Source: Hydrogenophaga sp.
Lineage (GTDB): Bacteria; Pseudomonadota; Gammaproteobacteria; Burkholderiales; Burkholderiaceae_C
Direction: 5' to 3'
Length of the DNA: 64,000 nt
Assembly (NCBI GenBank): GCA_016741995.1
Contig: JACVCO010000001.1
Span: forward strand, 186,001 to 250,000
Shown: positions 1 to 8,644 of the stretch, piece after piece
Position numbering within the stretch: the first letter of the stretch is position 1
Layout of the letters: the number at the start of each line of letters is the position of its first letter
The notes under the pieces: generated by a model
Told to the model about the DNA's origin: nothing
What the model saw: only the letters and a program-made list of their open reading frames with translations
The model's database searches: none
Made by a program: the position numbers and the translations under genes

Positions 1-198
1 GATGGTGACCATGAGCAGGCCGAAGGTGGCGCCCGCAAGGTTCACGAGCGATTCGAGCGCATCGGACAACAGCCCCACGGACCCGGTGATCCACCAGGCC
101 GCGGTCTTGAGCACGATGGTGACCAGCGCCACGGCGATCGACGCCTGCAGCAAGCGGCGCGGCGTGAGGCGTGCGAGCACATCGGTCATGCGCGGCAT
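1..198 (-). CDS. Cation diffusion facilitator (CDF) transporter, N-terminal part only
   Basis: The reading frame runs leftwards off the window edge, leaving about 66 N-terminal residues. It starts [15 protein letters not shown] and continues into a first membrane helix and the stretch [20 protein letters not shown]. This is the CDF hallmark, in which the SD of LSDALES contributes to the intramembrane metal site. CDF proteins are inner-membrane metal/proton antiporters that export divalent cations such as Zn, Fe, Co or Mn. The metal cannot be judged from this fragment. ATG at 198 is the first start; ATG at 189 is equally possible. The gene is divergent from the sensor kinase that begins at 231. 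Confidence 0.75.
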   Translation of the reverse strand, partial: MPRMTDVLARLTPRRLLQASIAVALVTIVLKTAAWWITGSVGLLSDALESLVNLAGATFGLLMVTI

Positions 199-230
199 TG
201 TCGCCGAGGGCCCGTGCCAGAATCGCCCGC

Positions 231-1682
231 ATGCGGCGCGCGTGGTGGTCCCGGTCGGGGTGGATCGCGGCAGGCCTGGGCCTGTCGCTGCTGGGCGCGT
301 GGCTGATCGCGCAACGCGATCTCGACGCCCAGCGCGCCGCCTTCGAAACCGACGCGCGCATCGTGCACCGGCTGCTGAGCCAGCAGGTGGTGCAGCACGA
401 CGCGGTGCTCGCCACGCTCGCGCTGCTCGAACCCGAACGCCTCGAAGCGCTGCCGCGCCTGAGCGCGATCTACCCGCGTCTGCTGCGCGTGCTCGCGCGC
501 ACACCCGGCCAGGCCTGGCCCGAAGCGGCCCTGGCGCGCGCCGAAGCCGCGTCGCGCAGTGGCGGCCGCGCCGCCATGGCCGATGGGGACCTGGCCCAGG
601 GCCACTACACGCTGGTGATGGGCGCGGGCGACAGCGCCTACGCGCTCGTGATCGCGCTCGACGGCCTGGTGCCCGCGGCCGACTGGCCCATGGACCGCGC
701 CCGCAGCCCGGTGCACGTGGCGCTGCACTGGAACGGGCAGTCGCTCCCGCTGCAGCCGGGCCGCCCGCTCGCCCGAGGCTGGCGCTTCGATTTCGACAAG
801 GTGGTGGCGGCCGAGAGCCAGCCCTTTCACGCCGTGGCCACCCGCTGGGTGGGCTGGGGTGAACTGCCCTGGCTGGCCATGCTGGGGTGGGTGGCGTTCG
901 TGGTGGTCGCGCTCGCCGGCTGGCGGCACGCGCTGCGCCTGCGCGAGGCACGCCAGCGCGCCGAGGCCCTGCTGCGCCTGGGCCAGCTGGGCCGGCTCAA
1001 CGCCATGGGCGAATTCGCGGCCGGGCTGGCGCACGAACTCAACCAGCCGCTGACCGCGGTGCTGGCCAGCACGCAGGCCGCACAACGCCTGCTGGCCGAC
1101 GAGCCGCCCGCGCTGGCCACGGCGCAGGACGCCATGGGCCGCGCCGCCGCCCAGGCCCGCCGCGCCGCCGAGGTGCTGGGCCGCCTGCGCCGCGGCCTGG
1201 AGCCACCCGCCGACGCGACCCAGGCGCGCGCGACGCTGGACCTGGCCGCCTGCGTGCGCGACGCCCTGCACCTGCTGCAGCCCGAGATCGAACGGCGCGG
1301 CGTGGGCGTGCGCTGGCGCGCGAGCGAGCCCGTGGTGGTGCAGGCCGATCCGGTCGCGATCGATCAGATCGTGCACAACCTGATCGCGAACGCGCTGCAG
1401 GCCATGGACCGCCAGCCCGATGGCCCGCGCGAGTTGCTCCTGGCAGTGCGCCGCGAGGGCAACGACGCCGTGCTCGACGTGGCCGACACCGGCCCCGGCC
1501 TGCCACCCGAGGTGCTGCCGCGCGTCTTCGAGCCCTTCTTCAGCACGCGCGACGGCGGCCTCGGCCTGGGCCTCACGCTGAGCGAATCGCTCGCGCAGGC
1601 GCAGGGCGGGCACCTGAGCGCCGGGCCCGCGCCCGAGGGCGGCGCGCTGTTCTCGCTGCGCCTGCCGCGCCACACGCCATGA
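231..1682 (+). CDS. Membrane sensor histidine kinase
   Basis: This 483-residue kinase has a first membrane helix near residues 9-28, a periplasmic sensor region of about 180 residues, and a second helix near 211-231. A short linker leads to a HisKA-type dimerisation domain with AHELNQPL (phospho-acceptor His268). The HATPase region carries an N box ([10 protein letters not shown]), a G1 box (DVADTGPGL), an F box (VFEPFFST) and a G2 box (GLGLGL). The ELNQPL form is shared by FixL/DctB-like kinases. There is no HAMP or PAS domain that I can recognise, so the ligand is unknown. ATG 231 was chosen because it sits directly before the basic N-terminus and first helix; the frame stays open further upstream. 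The stop overlaps the regulator start (ATGA), so the pair is translationally coupled. Confidence 0.85.
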   Translation: MRRAWWSRSGWIAAGLGLSLLGAWLIAQRDLDAQRAAFETDARIVHRLLSQQVVQHDAVLATLALLEPERLEALPRLSAIYPRLLRVLARTPGQAWPEAALARAEAASRSGGRAAMADGDLAQGHYTLVMGAGDSAYALVIALDGLVPAADWPMDRARSPVHVALHWNGQSLPLQPGRPLARGWRFDFDKVVAAESQPFHAVATRWVGWGELPWLAMLGWVAFVVVALAGWRHALRLREARQRAEALLRLGQLGRLNAMGEFAAGLAHELNQPLTAVLASTQAAQRLLADEPPALATAQDAMGRAAAQARRAAEVLGRLRRGLEPPADATQARATLDLAACVRDALHLLQPEIERRGVGVRWRASEPVVVQADPVAIDQIVHNLIANALQAMDRQPDGPRELLLAVRREGNDAVLDVADTGPGLPPEVLPRVFEPFFSTRDGGLGLGLTLSESLAQAQGGHLSAGPAPEGGALFSLRLPRHTP

Positions 1683-2320
1683 ACCCGGTCGCCGACGACG
1701 CGCGCTCCCCCACCGTGCACCTCATCGACGACGACGAGGCGGTGCGCGACAGCCTCGCGCTGCTCATCGGCACCGTGGGCCTGCGCGTCGTGCCCTGGGC
1801 CGATCCACTGGCCTTTCTGCAGGGCTTCGATCGCGAAGGCATCGGCGCCATCGTGCTCGACGTGCGCATGCCCGGCATCAGTGGCCTGAGCGTGCTCGAC
1901 ACCTTGATCGCGCAGGGTGTGGACCAACCCGTGATCATGCTCACCGGCCACGGCACGGTGGAAATGTGCCGCCGCGCCTTCAAGGCCGGCGCCGCCGAGT
2001 TCCTGGAAAAGCCGGTCGACGACGAGGCGCTGATCGAGGCGCTGCAGCAGGCGGTGCGCCAGCACGTGCAGTCGCGCCAGCGCGCGCAGACCGACCGCAC
2101 CGCGCGCGAACGCTGGCTGCAGCTCTCGCCACGCGAGCGCGAGGTGCTGGTCCTCATCGTCGAAGGCCTGTCCAACAAGGCCATCGCGCGCGCGCTCGAC
2201 CTCTCGCCGCGCACCGTGGAAACGCACCGCGCCCACGTGTTCGACAAACTGCAGGTGGATTCGCTCGCGCAACTGGTGCGCGGCTACGCGGCGCTGGTGG
2301 CCGAGGGCGGCGCTGCGTAG
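1679..2320 (+). CDS. Response regulator, FixJ/LuxR type
   Basis: This 213-residue two-domain regulator pairs with the kinase that ends at 1682. The receiver domain has the acidic pocket IDDDE (residues 16-20), phospho-acceptor Asp61 in VLDVRMPG, a conserved Thr in MLTGHG and Lys in EKPVDD. The C-terminal LuxR/GerE helix-turn-helix reads LSPREREVL, then GLSNKAIARALDLSPRTVETHRAHVFDKL. Phosphorylation should promote dimerisation and binding to inverted CTACG/CGTAG-like half-sites, which occur right after this gene. Similar FixJ-type regulators in beta-proteobacteria control quinoprotein dehydrogenase, redox or aromatic genes. The target here is inferred to be the next gene pair. Confidence 0.88.
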   Translation: MNPVADDARSPTVHLIDDDEAVRDSLALLIGTVGLRVVPWADPLAFLQGFDREGIGAIVLDVRMPGISGLSVLDTLIAQGVDQPVIMLTGHGTVEMCRRAFKAGAAEFLEKPVDDEALIEALQQAVRQHVQSRQRAQTDRTARERWLQLSPREREVLVLIVEGLSNKAIARALDLSPRTVETHRAHVFDKLQVDSLAQLVRGYAALVAEGGAA

Positions 2321-2342
2321 TTCTACGGAGGCCTGGGCGTAG
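2316..2342 (+). promoter_or_regulatory. Cluster of CGTAG/CTACG half-sites, candidate LuxR-type operator
   Basis: Three five-base half-sites lie at the end of the response regulator gene: CGTAG at 2316-2320, CTACG at 2323-2327 and CGTAG at 2338-2342. They form one inverted pair with a 2-base spacer and another with a 10-base spacer. A partial copy (TTCTACAG) follows at 2372-2379. NarL/LuxR-family regulators bind such inverted TAC-containing half-sites, and the regulator gene is immediately upstream. The site lies about 80-110 bases before the HbpS-family start codon, suitable for activation of that gene. The assignment is inferred. Confidence 0.4.
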
Positions 2343-2423
2343 CCGTGCGAATGGCGCGCACGGCAGGCGATTTCTACAGTGGCGGCACGGTTGATCGAAC
2401 CGCAACGCCCCTCGGAGACCCGC

Positions 2424-2918
2424 ATGAAAACCACCCTTCGCACCACCCTCGCCATCGGCCTGATCGGCGCCAGCGCTTTGGCGCAAGCCCAGCTGGTGCG
2501 CAGCGAGCGCAACATGTCGCTCGAACTCGCCAACCAGATCGCCGCCGCCACCGTGGCCGCCTGCAGCGCCAACGGGCATGCCGTGACCGCCACCGTGGTG
2601 GACCGCGCCGGCAACGTGCGCGCCGTGCAACGCGCCGACAACGCCGGCCCGCACACCCTGGAAGCCAGCCGCCTGAAGGCCTACACCTCCGCTTCGGCGC
2701 GCAACACCACGCTCGCGATGATGGAAGCCTCGCAGAAGAACCCCGCCGCCGCGAACCTGAAAGACATCCCCGGCTACCTGCTGCTCGGCGGTGGCGTGCC
2801 GGTGCGCGCGGGCAGCGACGTGATCGGTGCGGTGGGCGTGGGCGGTGCGCCCGGCGGCCACCTCGACGAGCAATGCGCCATGGCCGCGCTGGAACAGGTG
2901 AAGGCGGCCCTGCAATGA
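2424..2918 (+). CDS. Secreted GlcG/HbpS-family (heme-binding-like) protein
   Basis: This 164-residue protein has a clear signal peptide (MKTTLRTTLAIGLIGASALAQA) followed by a compact GlcG/HbpS (DUF336) domain. Diagnostic segments are TATVVDRAGNVRAVQRAD, ARNTTLAMM, LLLGGGVPV and IGAVGVGGAPGGHLDEQCA. Members bind heme, cobalamin or small metabolites, or act as accessory proteins; Streptomyces HbpS binds heme and modulates a neighbouring two-component system. Here it is exported to the periplasm and follows a kinase/regulator pair. ATG 2424 was chosen over an upstream frame extension because it starts the signal peptide and has GGAG about 7 bases before it. It overlaps the next start (ATGA). Confidence 0.8.
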   Translation: MKTTLRTTLAIGLIGASALAQAQLVRSERNMSLELANQIAAATVAACSANGHAVTATVVDRAGNVRAVQRADNAGPHTLEASRLKAYTSASARNTTLAMMEASQKNPAAANLKDIPGYLLLGGGVPVRAGSDVIGAVGVGGAPGGHLDEQCAMAALEQVKAALQ

Positions 2919-3595
2919 AGCGCCGCGCCCTGCTGCTGGGCCTGGCCACGGCCGCCTTGACGGCCGGCGCCCAGGTGCCGCCCTCGCCCGGCGAGATCGC
3001 GGCCTATCAAGGCCTGCACGCCGCGGCCCAGCGCGGCGATGTGGCGCAGATCGCGCGCCTGCTCAAGGCGGGCGCGGCGATCGACGCCACCGATGGCGCC
3101 GGCCGCACGCCGTTGCACGTGGCCACCTTCGCGCGCCAACCGGGCGCGGTGCGCGCGCTGATCGAGGCCGGCGCCAACCACGCGAAGCTGGAACAGGGCC
3201 GCTACGACGCGGTGACCATCGCCTCGGTGGCCGACGACGAGGACACGCTGCGCACGCTGCTCCAACTCGGCGCGAGCGCGAAGCTCGTCACCAGCCGCTA
3301 CGACGGCACCGCGCTGATCGCCGCGGCCCACCTGGGCCACGATGGCGTGGTGCGCCAGCTCATTGCGGCCGGTGCCCCGCTGGACCACGTGAACAACCTG
3401 CACTGGACGGCGGTGATCGAGTCCATCGTGCTGGGCGATGGCGGCGCGCGCCACCAGGCGACGCTCAAGGCGTTGGTCGACGCGGGCGCGAACCTGCAAC
3501 TGGCCGATCGCAACGGGCAGACGCCGTTGATGCTGGCGAAGTCGCGCGGCTACGCGCCCATGGTGGCGATGCTGGAAAAGGCCGGCGCGCGCTGA
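2915..3595 (+). CDS. Exported ankyrin-repeat protein
   Basis: This 226-residue protein has an N-terminal signal sequence (MKRRALLLGLATAALTAGAQ) and about five ankyrin repeats from residue 35 to the end. Typical units are GRTPLHVATFARQPGAVRAL, GTALIAAAHLGHDGVVRQL and GQTPLMLAKSRGYAPMVAML. Ankyrin repeats are protein-binding scaffolds. Periplasmic ankyrin proteins such as Pseudomonas AnkB accompany catalase and oxidative-stress functions. The start overlaps the stop of the HbpS-family gene by ATGA, so the two are co-expressed and probably act together in the periplasm. No enzymatic motif is present. Confidence 0.82.
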   Translation: MKRRALLLGLATAALTAGAQVPPSPGEIAAYQGLHAAAQRGDVAQIARLLKAGAAIDATDGAGRTPLHVATFARQPGAVRALIEAGANHAKLEQGRYDAVTIASVADDEDTLRTLLQLGASAKLVTSRYDGTALIAAAHLGHDGVVRQLIAAGAPLDHVNNLHWTAVIESIVLGDGGARHQATLKALVDAGANLQLADRNGQTPLMLAKSRGYAPMVAMLEKAGAR

Positions 3596-3597
3596 AC

Positions 3598-3621
3598 CGT
3601 CACGCTCAGCCGAGCGTGACG
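3598..3621. terminator. Bidirectional hairpin between convergent ankyrin and tyrS genes
   Basis: A perfect 10-bp stem (CGTCACGCTC / GAGCGTGACG) closes a four-base loop AGCC. It covers the gap between the convergent stops and the tyrS stop codon itself (3606-3608). There is no long T tract on either strand, so termination may be weak or the hairpin may mainly protect 3' ends. Confidence 0.55.
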
Positions 3622-4868
3622 CGCGCGAACTTGCGTTTGCCGACCTGCACCACGTGGGTTCCGGCGTTCAGCTTCAAGCCCTTGTCGCTGATCACGGCGC
3701 CATCCACGCGCACGCCGCCGCCGTCGATGAGGCGGTTCGCCTCGCTGGTGGAGGGCGCCAGGCCCGCCGACTTGAGCAGCGCCGCGATGCCCAGCGGCGC
3801 ACCCGACAGCGACACCTCGGGGATTTCGTCCGGCACACCGCCCTTGCTGCGGTTGATGAAATCCTGCTCGGCCGCGTCGGCCGCCGCCGCACTGTGGAAG
3901 CGCGCCGTGATCTCCTTGGCCAGCATCACCTTCACGTCCTTCGGGTTGCGTCCCCCGGCCACGTCCTTCTTCAGCACCTCGATGGCGTCCAGCGACTGGA
4001 ACGACAGCAGCGTGTACCAGCGCCACATCAGATCGTCGGAAATGCTCAGCACCTTGGCGAACATGGTGTTCGGCTCTTCGGCGATGCCGATGTAGTTGTT
4101 CTTGCTCTTGGACATCTTGTCCACGCCGTCCAGGCCTTCGAGCAGCGGCATGGTCAGGATGCACTGCGGCTCCTGGCCGTACTCGGCCTGCAGGTGGCGC
4201 CCCATGAGCAGGTTGAACTTCTGGTCGGTGCCGCCGAGCTCCAGGTCGCTCTTGAGCGCCACCGAGTCATAGCCCTGCATCAGCGGGTACAGGAACTCGT
4301 GCACGCTGATCGGTGTGCCGGCGGTGAAGCGCTGGTGGAAGTCGTTGCGCTCCATCATGCGCGCCACGGTGTACTTGGCCGCGAGCTGGATCATGCCCAT
4401 CGAGCCGAGCGGCAGGCTCCATTCGCTGTTGTAGCGGATCTCGGTTTTCGCCGGATCCAGCACCAGGCTGGCTTGCTTGTAGTAGGTCTCGGCGTTGGCC
4501 TTGATCTGCTCGGGCGTGAGCGGCGGGCGCGTGCTGTTGCGTCCCGAGGGGTCGCCGATCAGGCTGGTGAAGTCGCCAATAAGAAAAATGACTGTATGCC
4601 CCAGCTCCTGCAACTGGCGCATCTTGTTGAGCACCACGGTGTGGCCGACGTGGATGTCGGGCGCCGTCGGGTCGAGCCCCAGCTTGATGCGCAGCGGCGT
4701 GCCGGTGCGCTCTGACCGTGACAATTTTTGCGCCCAGTCCGCCTCGGGGATCAATTCTTCGCACCCCCGGCGCGTCACCGCCAGCGCGTGCCGCACACCG
4801 TCTGTCAGGGTTGTGCTGCCGTTCGGGGGCGTGGGGGCCAGAGCGGGCGAAATTGAGCCTTTGTTCAT
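3606..4868 (-). CDS. tyrS: Tyrosyl-tRNA synthetase
   Basis: This 420-residue class I aminoacyl-tRNA synthetase charges tRNA-Tyr in the cytoplasm. The HIGH signature appears as HVGH (residues 73-76) within [15 protein letters not shown]. The KMSKS loop is exact (251-255). Tyrosine-pocket and linker segments such as [19 protein letters not shown] are intact. A C-terminal S4 RNA-binding domain is visible ([23 protein letters not shown]). The length fits the roughly 400-420-residue TyrS class found in proteobacteria. The start MNKGSISP is the only ATG before conserved sequence. The gene is divergent from the M23 peptidase gene. Confidence 0.97.
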   Translation of the reverse strand: MNKGSISPALAPTPPNGSTTLTDGVRHALAVTRRGCEELIPEADWAQKLSRSERTGTPLRIKLGLDPTAPDIHVGHTVVLNKMRQLQELGHTVIFLIGDFTSLIGDPSGRNSTRPPLTPEQIKANAETYYKQASLVLDPAKTEIRYNSEWSLPLGSMGMIQLAAKYTVARMMERNDFHQRFTAGTPISVHEFLYPLMQGYDSVALKSDLELGGTDQKFNLLMGRHLQAEYGQEPQCILTMPLLEGLDGVDKMSKSKNNYIGIAEEPNTMFAKVLSISDDLMWRWYTLLSFQSLDAIEVLKKDVAGGRNPKDVKVMLAKEITARFHSAAAADAAEQDFINRSKGGVPDEIPEVSLSGAPLGIAALLKSAGLAPSTSEANRLIDGGGVRVDGAVISDKGLKLNAGTHVVQVGKRKFARVTLG

Positions 4869-5075
4869 ACGCGTTTCTTCCGATGAGAGAGGGCCAGCCC
4901 GTCGTTACACTTGCCGGCCATCGCCGGATTTTAGTTGGCGTGTTTTTTGCACACGTATCGACACGCATGTAAAGCCCGGCCTGCGGCGTGAACTCTCGCG
5001 TCGTCGTCCGCATCACTCCCTGGATGCCGGTGTGTGGCCTTGTGCTCGCACCGGCCCTTTCATGGATGACCGAAA

Positions 5076-6476
5076 TTGATCCGACAGACCTTGAACGCCG
5101 CGGCCGACCTGGGCCGACAGACCGCTGAGACGATCGCCCGCCACCCCCGCCGGGTCATGGGCGGCATTGGAGCCCTTCTGCTGGGCACCGGCGTCACCGC
5201 CTTCGGTATCGCCCCGCTCGCGCCCGACGCCGCCGACCTGCCGGTGCACCAGGTTGTCGAGGCCCTGCCCGCCTCGGCCCTGCCGACGCTCATCCCGTCG
5301 CCGCTGCTGGCCACCGACGCCGGCCTGGCCAGCAACCCGCTGCTGGCCGACCCCAAGCCCTGGACGCTGTACCGCAGCGATGCGACACGCGGTGACGACA
5401 CTCCCCAGACCCTGCTGCAGCGCCTGGGCGTCAACGACACCGAAGCACAAACCTTCCTCGGCCGCGACAGCCACGCGCGCCAGTTGCTGGCCAGCCGCCA
5501 GTCGCGCCTGGTGCACGCCGAGGCCTCACCCACGCAGGAGCTGCAGCGCCTGACCGCCCGCTGGATCGATTCGCGCGAAGAGCGTGGCTTCGTGCGCCTG
5601 GTGGTCGAGCGCGGGCCCGAAGGCCTGAGCTCCCGCCTCGAAAAGGGCCGGCTGGAAGCCAGCCCGCGCCTGGCCAGCGGCGAGATCCAGAGTTCGCTGT
5701 TCGCCGCCACCGACGCGGCGAACGTTCCCGACGCCGTGGCCATCCAGCTCGCCGAAATGTTCGCGAGCGACATCGATTTCCGCCGCGACCTGCGCAAGGG
5801 CGACCGTTTCCACGTCGTCTACGAGGCCCTGATTGCCGATGGCGAGCCGCTGCGCACCGGCCGCATCCTCGCCGCCGACTTCATCAACAACGGCCGCACG
5901 CACGAGGCCGTGTGGTTCGAGTCGCCGGGCTTCAAGGGCGGCTACTACGGCTTCGATGGCGAGAGCAAGCGCCGCTACTACCTGTCCTCGCCCCTGGAGT
6001 TCTCGCGCGTGAGCAGCGGCTACGGCACGCGCTTTCACCCCATCCTCGGCACGCGCCGCCCGCACCTGGGCGTGGATTTCGCCGCGCCCACCGGCACCCC
6101 GGTGCGCACCGTGGGCGATGGCGTGATCGAGTTCTCGGGTGTGCAACGCGGCTACGGCAATGTGGTCTTCGTGCGCCACCGCAACAGCCAGGTCACGGTC
6201 TATGCGCACCTGAGCCGCCTCGGCGTGCGCACCGGTCAGCGCGTGGCCCAGGGCGAATACATTGGCAACGTGGGCTCCACCGGGCTGTCGACCGGCCCGC
6301 ACCTGCACTGGGAATTCCGGGACAACGGCGTGCACCAGGATCCGCTGGTGATCGCTCGCCAGAGCGAGGCCATCAAGCTGCCCGAAGGCATGCGGCCGGC
6401 GTTCGAACAGGTGGCGCAATCCCAGCGGCTCAAGCTCACCGCGGCGGCCACGCTGCAGCAAGCCAGCGCCGAGTAA
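5076..6476 (+). CDS. M23-family murein metallopeptidase
   Basis: This 466-residue protein has an N-terminal membrane anchor near residues 28-47 (MGGIGALLLGTGVTAFGIA), a long central region, and a C-terminal LytM/M23 domain. Zinc and catalytic motifs are HLGVDFAAPTG (His330, Asp334) and HLHWEF (His409, His411). All ligands are present, so the enzyme should be an active peptidoglycan endopeptidase facing the periplasm. The start is uncertain: TTG 5076 gives the full N-terminus, whereas ATG 5157 would begin at the membrane helix. It is divergent from tyrS and convergent with erpA-bactofilin. M23 peptidases elsewhere cooperate with bactofilins in cell shape. Confidence 0.9.
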   Translation: MIRQTLNAAADLGRQTAETIARHPRRVMGGIGALLLGTGVTAFGIAPLAPDAADLPVHQVVEALPASALPTLIPSPLLATDAGLASNPLLADPKPWTLYRSDATRGDDTPQTLLQRLGVNDTEAQTFLGRDSHARQLLASRQSRLVHAEASPTQELQRLTARWIDSREERGFVRLVVERGPEGLSSRLEKGRLEASPRLASGEIQSSLFAATDAANVPDAVAIQLAEMFASDIDFRRDLRKGDRFHVVYEALIADGEPLRTGRILAADFINNGRTHEAVWFESPGFKGGYYGFDGESKRRYYLSSPLEFSRVSSGYGTRFHPILGTRRPHLGVDFAAPTGTPVRTVGDGVIEFSGVQRGYGNVVFVRHRNSQVTVYAHLSRLGVRTGQRVAQGEYIGNVGSTGLSTGPHLHWEFRDNGVHQDPLVIARQSEAIKLPEGMRPAFEQVAQSQRLKLTAAATLQQASAE

Positions 6477-6503
6477 GCGCACTGCGTACTGGCCAGAAAC
6501 AGC

Positions 6504-6530
6504 AAAGGGGAGCCTGCGGCTCCCCTTTTT
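6504..6530. terminator. Rho-independent terminator, bidirectional
   Basis: An 11-bp stem (AAAGGGGAGCC / GGCTCCCCTTT) with a TGC loop is followed on the plus strand by a T run, and by TTTGCTG on the minus strand. It lies between the convergent M23 peptidase and erpA stops, so it can serve both transcripts. Confidence 0.88.
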
Positions 6531-6551
6531 CATGCCCGTGGCGGGCGAGGT

Positions 6552-6917
6552 TCAGACGCTGAAGCTCGAACCGCAGCCGCAGGTGGTGGTGGCGTTGGGG
6601 TTCTTGATCACGAACTGCGCGCCCTGAAGATCTTCCTTGTAGTCGATCTCGGCACCCGCCAGGTACTGGTAGCTCATGGCGTCGATCAGCAACGTGACGC
6701 CGTTCTTGGTCATCGAGGTGTCGTCTTCATTGACCACCTCGTCGAACGTGAAGCCGTACTGAAACCCGGAGCAGCCGCCACCTTGCACGAACACGCGCAG
6801 TTTCAGGTCGGGGTTGCCTTCCTCGGCCACCAGCTCGGCCACCTTGGTCGCCGCACTGTCGGTGAACACCAGCGGGGCGGGCAGTTCGGTCTGAACGGTT
6901 TCGGCCACAGCGCTCAT
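6552..6917 (-). CDS. erpA: Iron-sulfur cluster insertion protein ErpA
   Basis: This 121-residue A-type carrier delivers 4Fe-4S or 2Fe-2S clusters to apo-enzymes. The HesB/IscA fold is seen as [19 protein letters not shown]. The three conserved ligand cysteines are in GGCSGF and in CGCGSSF near the C-terminus. The sequence is closer to ErpA than to IscA because of its acidic N-terminal extension and the [16 protein letters not shown] end. SD GAGAGGA precedes the ATG. It is followed by the bactofilin gene on the same strand, 80 bases upstream of its own start. Confidence 0.95.
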   Translation of the reverse strand: MSAVAETVQTELPAPLVFTDSAATKVAELVAEEGNPDLKLRVFVQGGGCSGFQYGFTFDEVVNEDDTSMTKNGVTLLIDAMSYQYLAGAEIDYKEDLQGAQFVIKNPNATTTCGCGSSFSV

Positions 6918-6997
6918 GGGGAATCCTCTCGTAGGGAACGGGCCAGGGCCCGCGAATGACCGAATGGTACGGCACCGGGCCAGCCGGGGGCGGCGGA

Positions 6998-7402
6998 TCA
7001 GTGGTTTGCCGCCAGTTTCAGTGTGGGCATTGCCCCACTGCCATCGGTGGCCACGGGCTTGAGCTGGCCCGAAATGCGGGCGCCCTGGTGCATTTCGATG
7101 GAGCGGTAGGACACATCGCCTTCGATGTGGGCCTTGGGCTGCAATTCGAGCAGTTCGCGCGCCAGCACCGGGCCCTTGACGTGCCCATTGATGATCACGT
7201 GATCGGCTTCGATCGAGCCATTGACCGCGGCCACTTCGCTCACGATCAGGATGCTCGCCTCGCCCTCGGTGGCGCGGATGTTGCCGCTGACCTCGCCATC
7301 GATGCGAAGGCCTTCGCCGAACAGCAGATCGCCCTGAATGCGGGTGCCTTGAGCGATCAGGCTCTTGATGGGGGGCTGCTTGGTCTTGCCGAACATGCGC
7401 AT
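6998..7402 (-). CDS. Bactofilin (polymer-forming cytoskeletal protein)
   Basis: This 134-residue bactofilin has a central right-handed beta-helix domain of about 100 residues, read from [29 protein letters not shown] to [25 protein letters not shown]. The flanking tails are short and disordered. Bactofilins self-assemble without nucleotide and scaffold cell-wall enzymes at the membrane. The N-terminus ([11 protein letters not shown]) is the usual short membrane-targeting type. The gene lies 22 bases downstream of the DUF6776 gene and upstream of erpA, and is convergent with the M23 peptidase across erpA. Confidence 0.93.
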   Translation of the reverse strand: MRMFGKTKQPPIKSLIAQGTRIQGDLLFGEGLRIDGEVSGNIRATEGEASILIVSEVAAVNGSIEADHVIINGHVKGPVLARELLELQPKAHIEGDVSYRSIEMHQGARISGQLKPVATDGSGAMPTLKLAANH

Positions 7403-7424
7403 CTCCTATGGACGTCGTGCGATT

Positions 7425-8135
7425 TCACAGCTCCGAGGTCTGCACGGATCTCACCGCGCTGCCTTGCAGCACCTTGGCGGTGACGGACTTGATCTCCGCT
7501 TGCGCGGGCAGTTCCACCACCCCTTCCTGACGGAGGTACCCCTTCACCAGCACCGACTGCGGCGTGGGCGCGTGCTTGGCCGACCAAGGCCTGCCCGCCA
7601 ACGTGCCCGTGAAGCTGACCTCCAGCGATCCCCGGAATTCTGGCGCCCGACGGGCGGGCTGAATCATCAGAACCTGCCAACGCCACTGTGTGGCCGACAG
7701 GCGTTCGGCCTGCAGGCCGCGAATGGCCAGCGCATCGCCGCTGCCACCGGCCGGGATCAACCGTTCGAAGAAGCCCAGGTCACTGCGCAGGGACTGGTTG
7801 TCGGCCTCGAGCTGACGGATCTGCACCTGCAATTGCTCGAGCATGGCGCGATCGGCCGTGAGCTGGCTCACCGAGGTGCTGCTCTGTGCACGCGATTCGA
7901 GCAGTTGCGACCGCAGATCGACCACCTCGCCACGCAGTTGCTGCAGCTCTTCGCGCGCGTTGCGGTCCAGGCCGGCGATGTCGCGCCCGAACTCGAAGGC
8001 CCACAGGGCCAGCGCGCCCGAGAAGCCCAGCATGATGGCCACCAGCAGCCAACGCAGGGGCCAGGGCAGCGCGCCGCGTACCGCCACGCGCGGGGCACCG
8101 GCCGACCATCGCCTACGCACCAAGCGCCAACGCAT
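7425..8135 (-). CDS. DUF6776-family membrane coiled-coil protein
   Basis: This 236-residue protein has a basic cytoplasmic N-terminus, one membrane helix (LPWPLRWLLVAIMLGFSGALALWAF, about residues 23-47) and a coiled coil of about 75 residues rich in L/Q/E heptads. It ends in a beta-rich domain (about 125-230). The layout resembles FtsB/MreC-like anchors, but no such family was recognised. It matches the uncharacterised DUF6776 family, which sits next to bactofilin in many Burkholderiales. The short distance to the bactofilin gene suggests co-transcription and a possible role as membrane partner. The function is unknown. Confidence 0.7.
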   Translation of the reverse strand: MRWRLVRRRWSAGAPRVAVRGALPWPLRWLLVAIMLGFSGALALWAFEFGRDIAGLDRNAREELQQLRGEVVDLRSQLLESRAQSSTSVSQLTADRAMLEQLQVQIRQLEADNQSLRSDLGFFERLIPAGGSGDALAIRGLQAERLSATQWRWQVLMIQPARRAPEFRGSLEVSFTGTLAGRPWSAKHAPTPQSVLVKGYLRQEGVVELPAQAEIKSVTAKVLQGSAVRSVQTSEL

Positions 8136-8183
8136 GCAACCCTTTCATTCAAGTGCAAGCAAACGAAAACAAGGCCCAGAAAG

Positions 8184-8220
8184 CAGAAACCGCCCCAAGC
8201 GGACTTGCAGGCGGTTTCTG
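8184..8220 (-). terminator. Terminator of the rplM-rpsI operon
   Basis: An 11-bp stem (CAGAAACCGCC / GGCGGTTTCTG) surrounds a 15-base loop, 21 bases after the rpsI stop in the direction of transcription. On the minus strand it is followed by CTTTCTGGGCCTTGTTTTCG, which is only moderately U-rich. It separates ribosomal protein expression from the DUF6776-bactofilin genes. Confidence 0.6.
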
Positions 8221-8241
8221 TGGGTCGTTTGCCGTAAGGCG

Positions 8242-8634
8242 TCAGCGCTTGCTGAACTGCTTGCGGCGCCGCGCGGAGCGCAGACCGACCTTCTTGCGTT
8301 CCACTTCGCGGGCATCGCGGGTCACGAACCCGGCCTGCGACAGGGCAGGCTTGAGGGTGGCATCGTAGTCGATGAGCGCACGGGTGATGCCGTGGCGCAC
8401 CGCGCCGGCCTGACCCGATTCACCGCCGCCGTGCACGTTGACCTGGATGTCGAAGGTTTCGACGTTGTCGGTCAGCACCAGGGGCTGCTTGGCGATCATG
8501 ATCGAGGTCTCGCGGCCGAAGAACTGCTGGATGTCCTTGCCGTTGACCGTGATCTTGCCGCTGCCCTTCTTGAGGAACACGCGGGCGACGCTGGATTTGC
8601 GACGGCCGGTGCCGTTGTTCCATTCACCAATCAT
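8242..8634 (-). CDS. rpsI: 30S ribosomal protein S9
   Basis: This 130-residue uS9 protein has the expected features: [27 protein letters not shown] at the N-terminus, [19 protein letters not shown] in the middle, and the highly basic tail [17 protein letters not shown] that reaches the P-site tRNA in the ribosome. It lies 10 bases after rplM, the standard bacterial rplM-rpsI operon. Confidence 0.99.
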   Translation of the reverse strand: MIGEWNNGTGRRKSSVARVFLKKGSGKITVNGKDIQQFFGRETSIMIAKQPLVLTDNVETFDIQVNVHGGGESGQAGAVRHGITRALIDYDATLKPALSQAGFVTRDAREVERKKVGLRSARRRKQFSKR

Positions 8635-8644
8635 TCAGGGCTCC

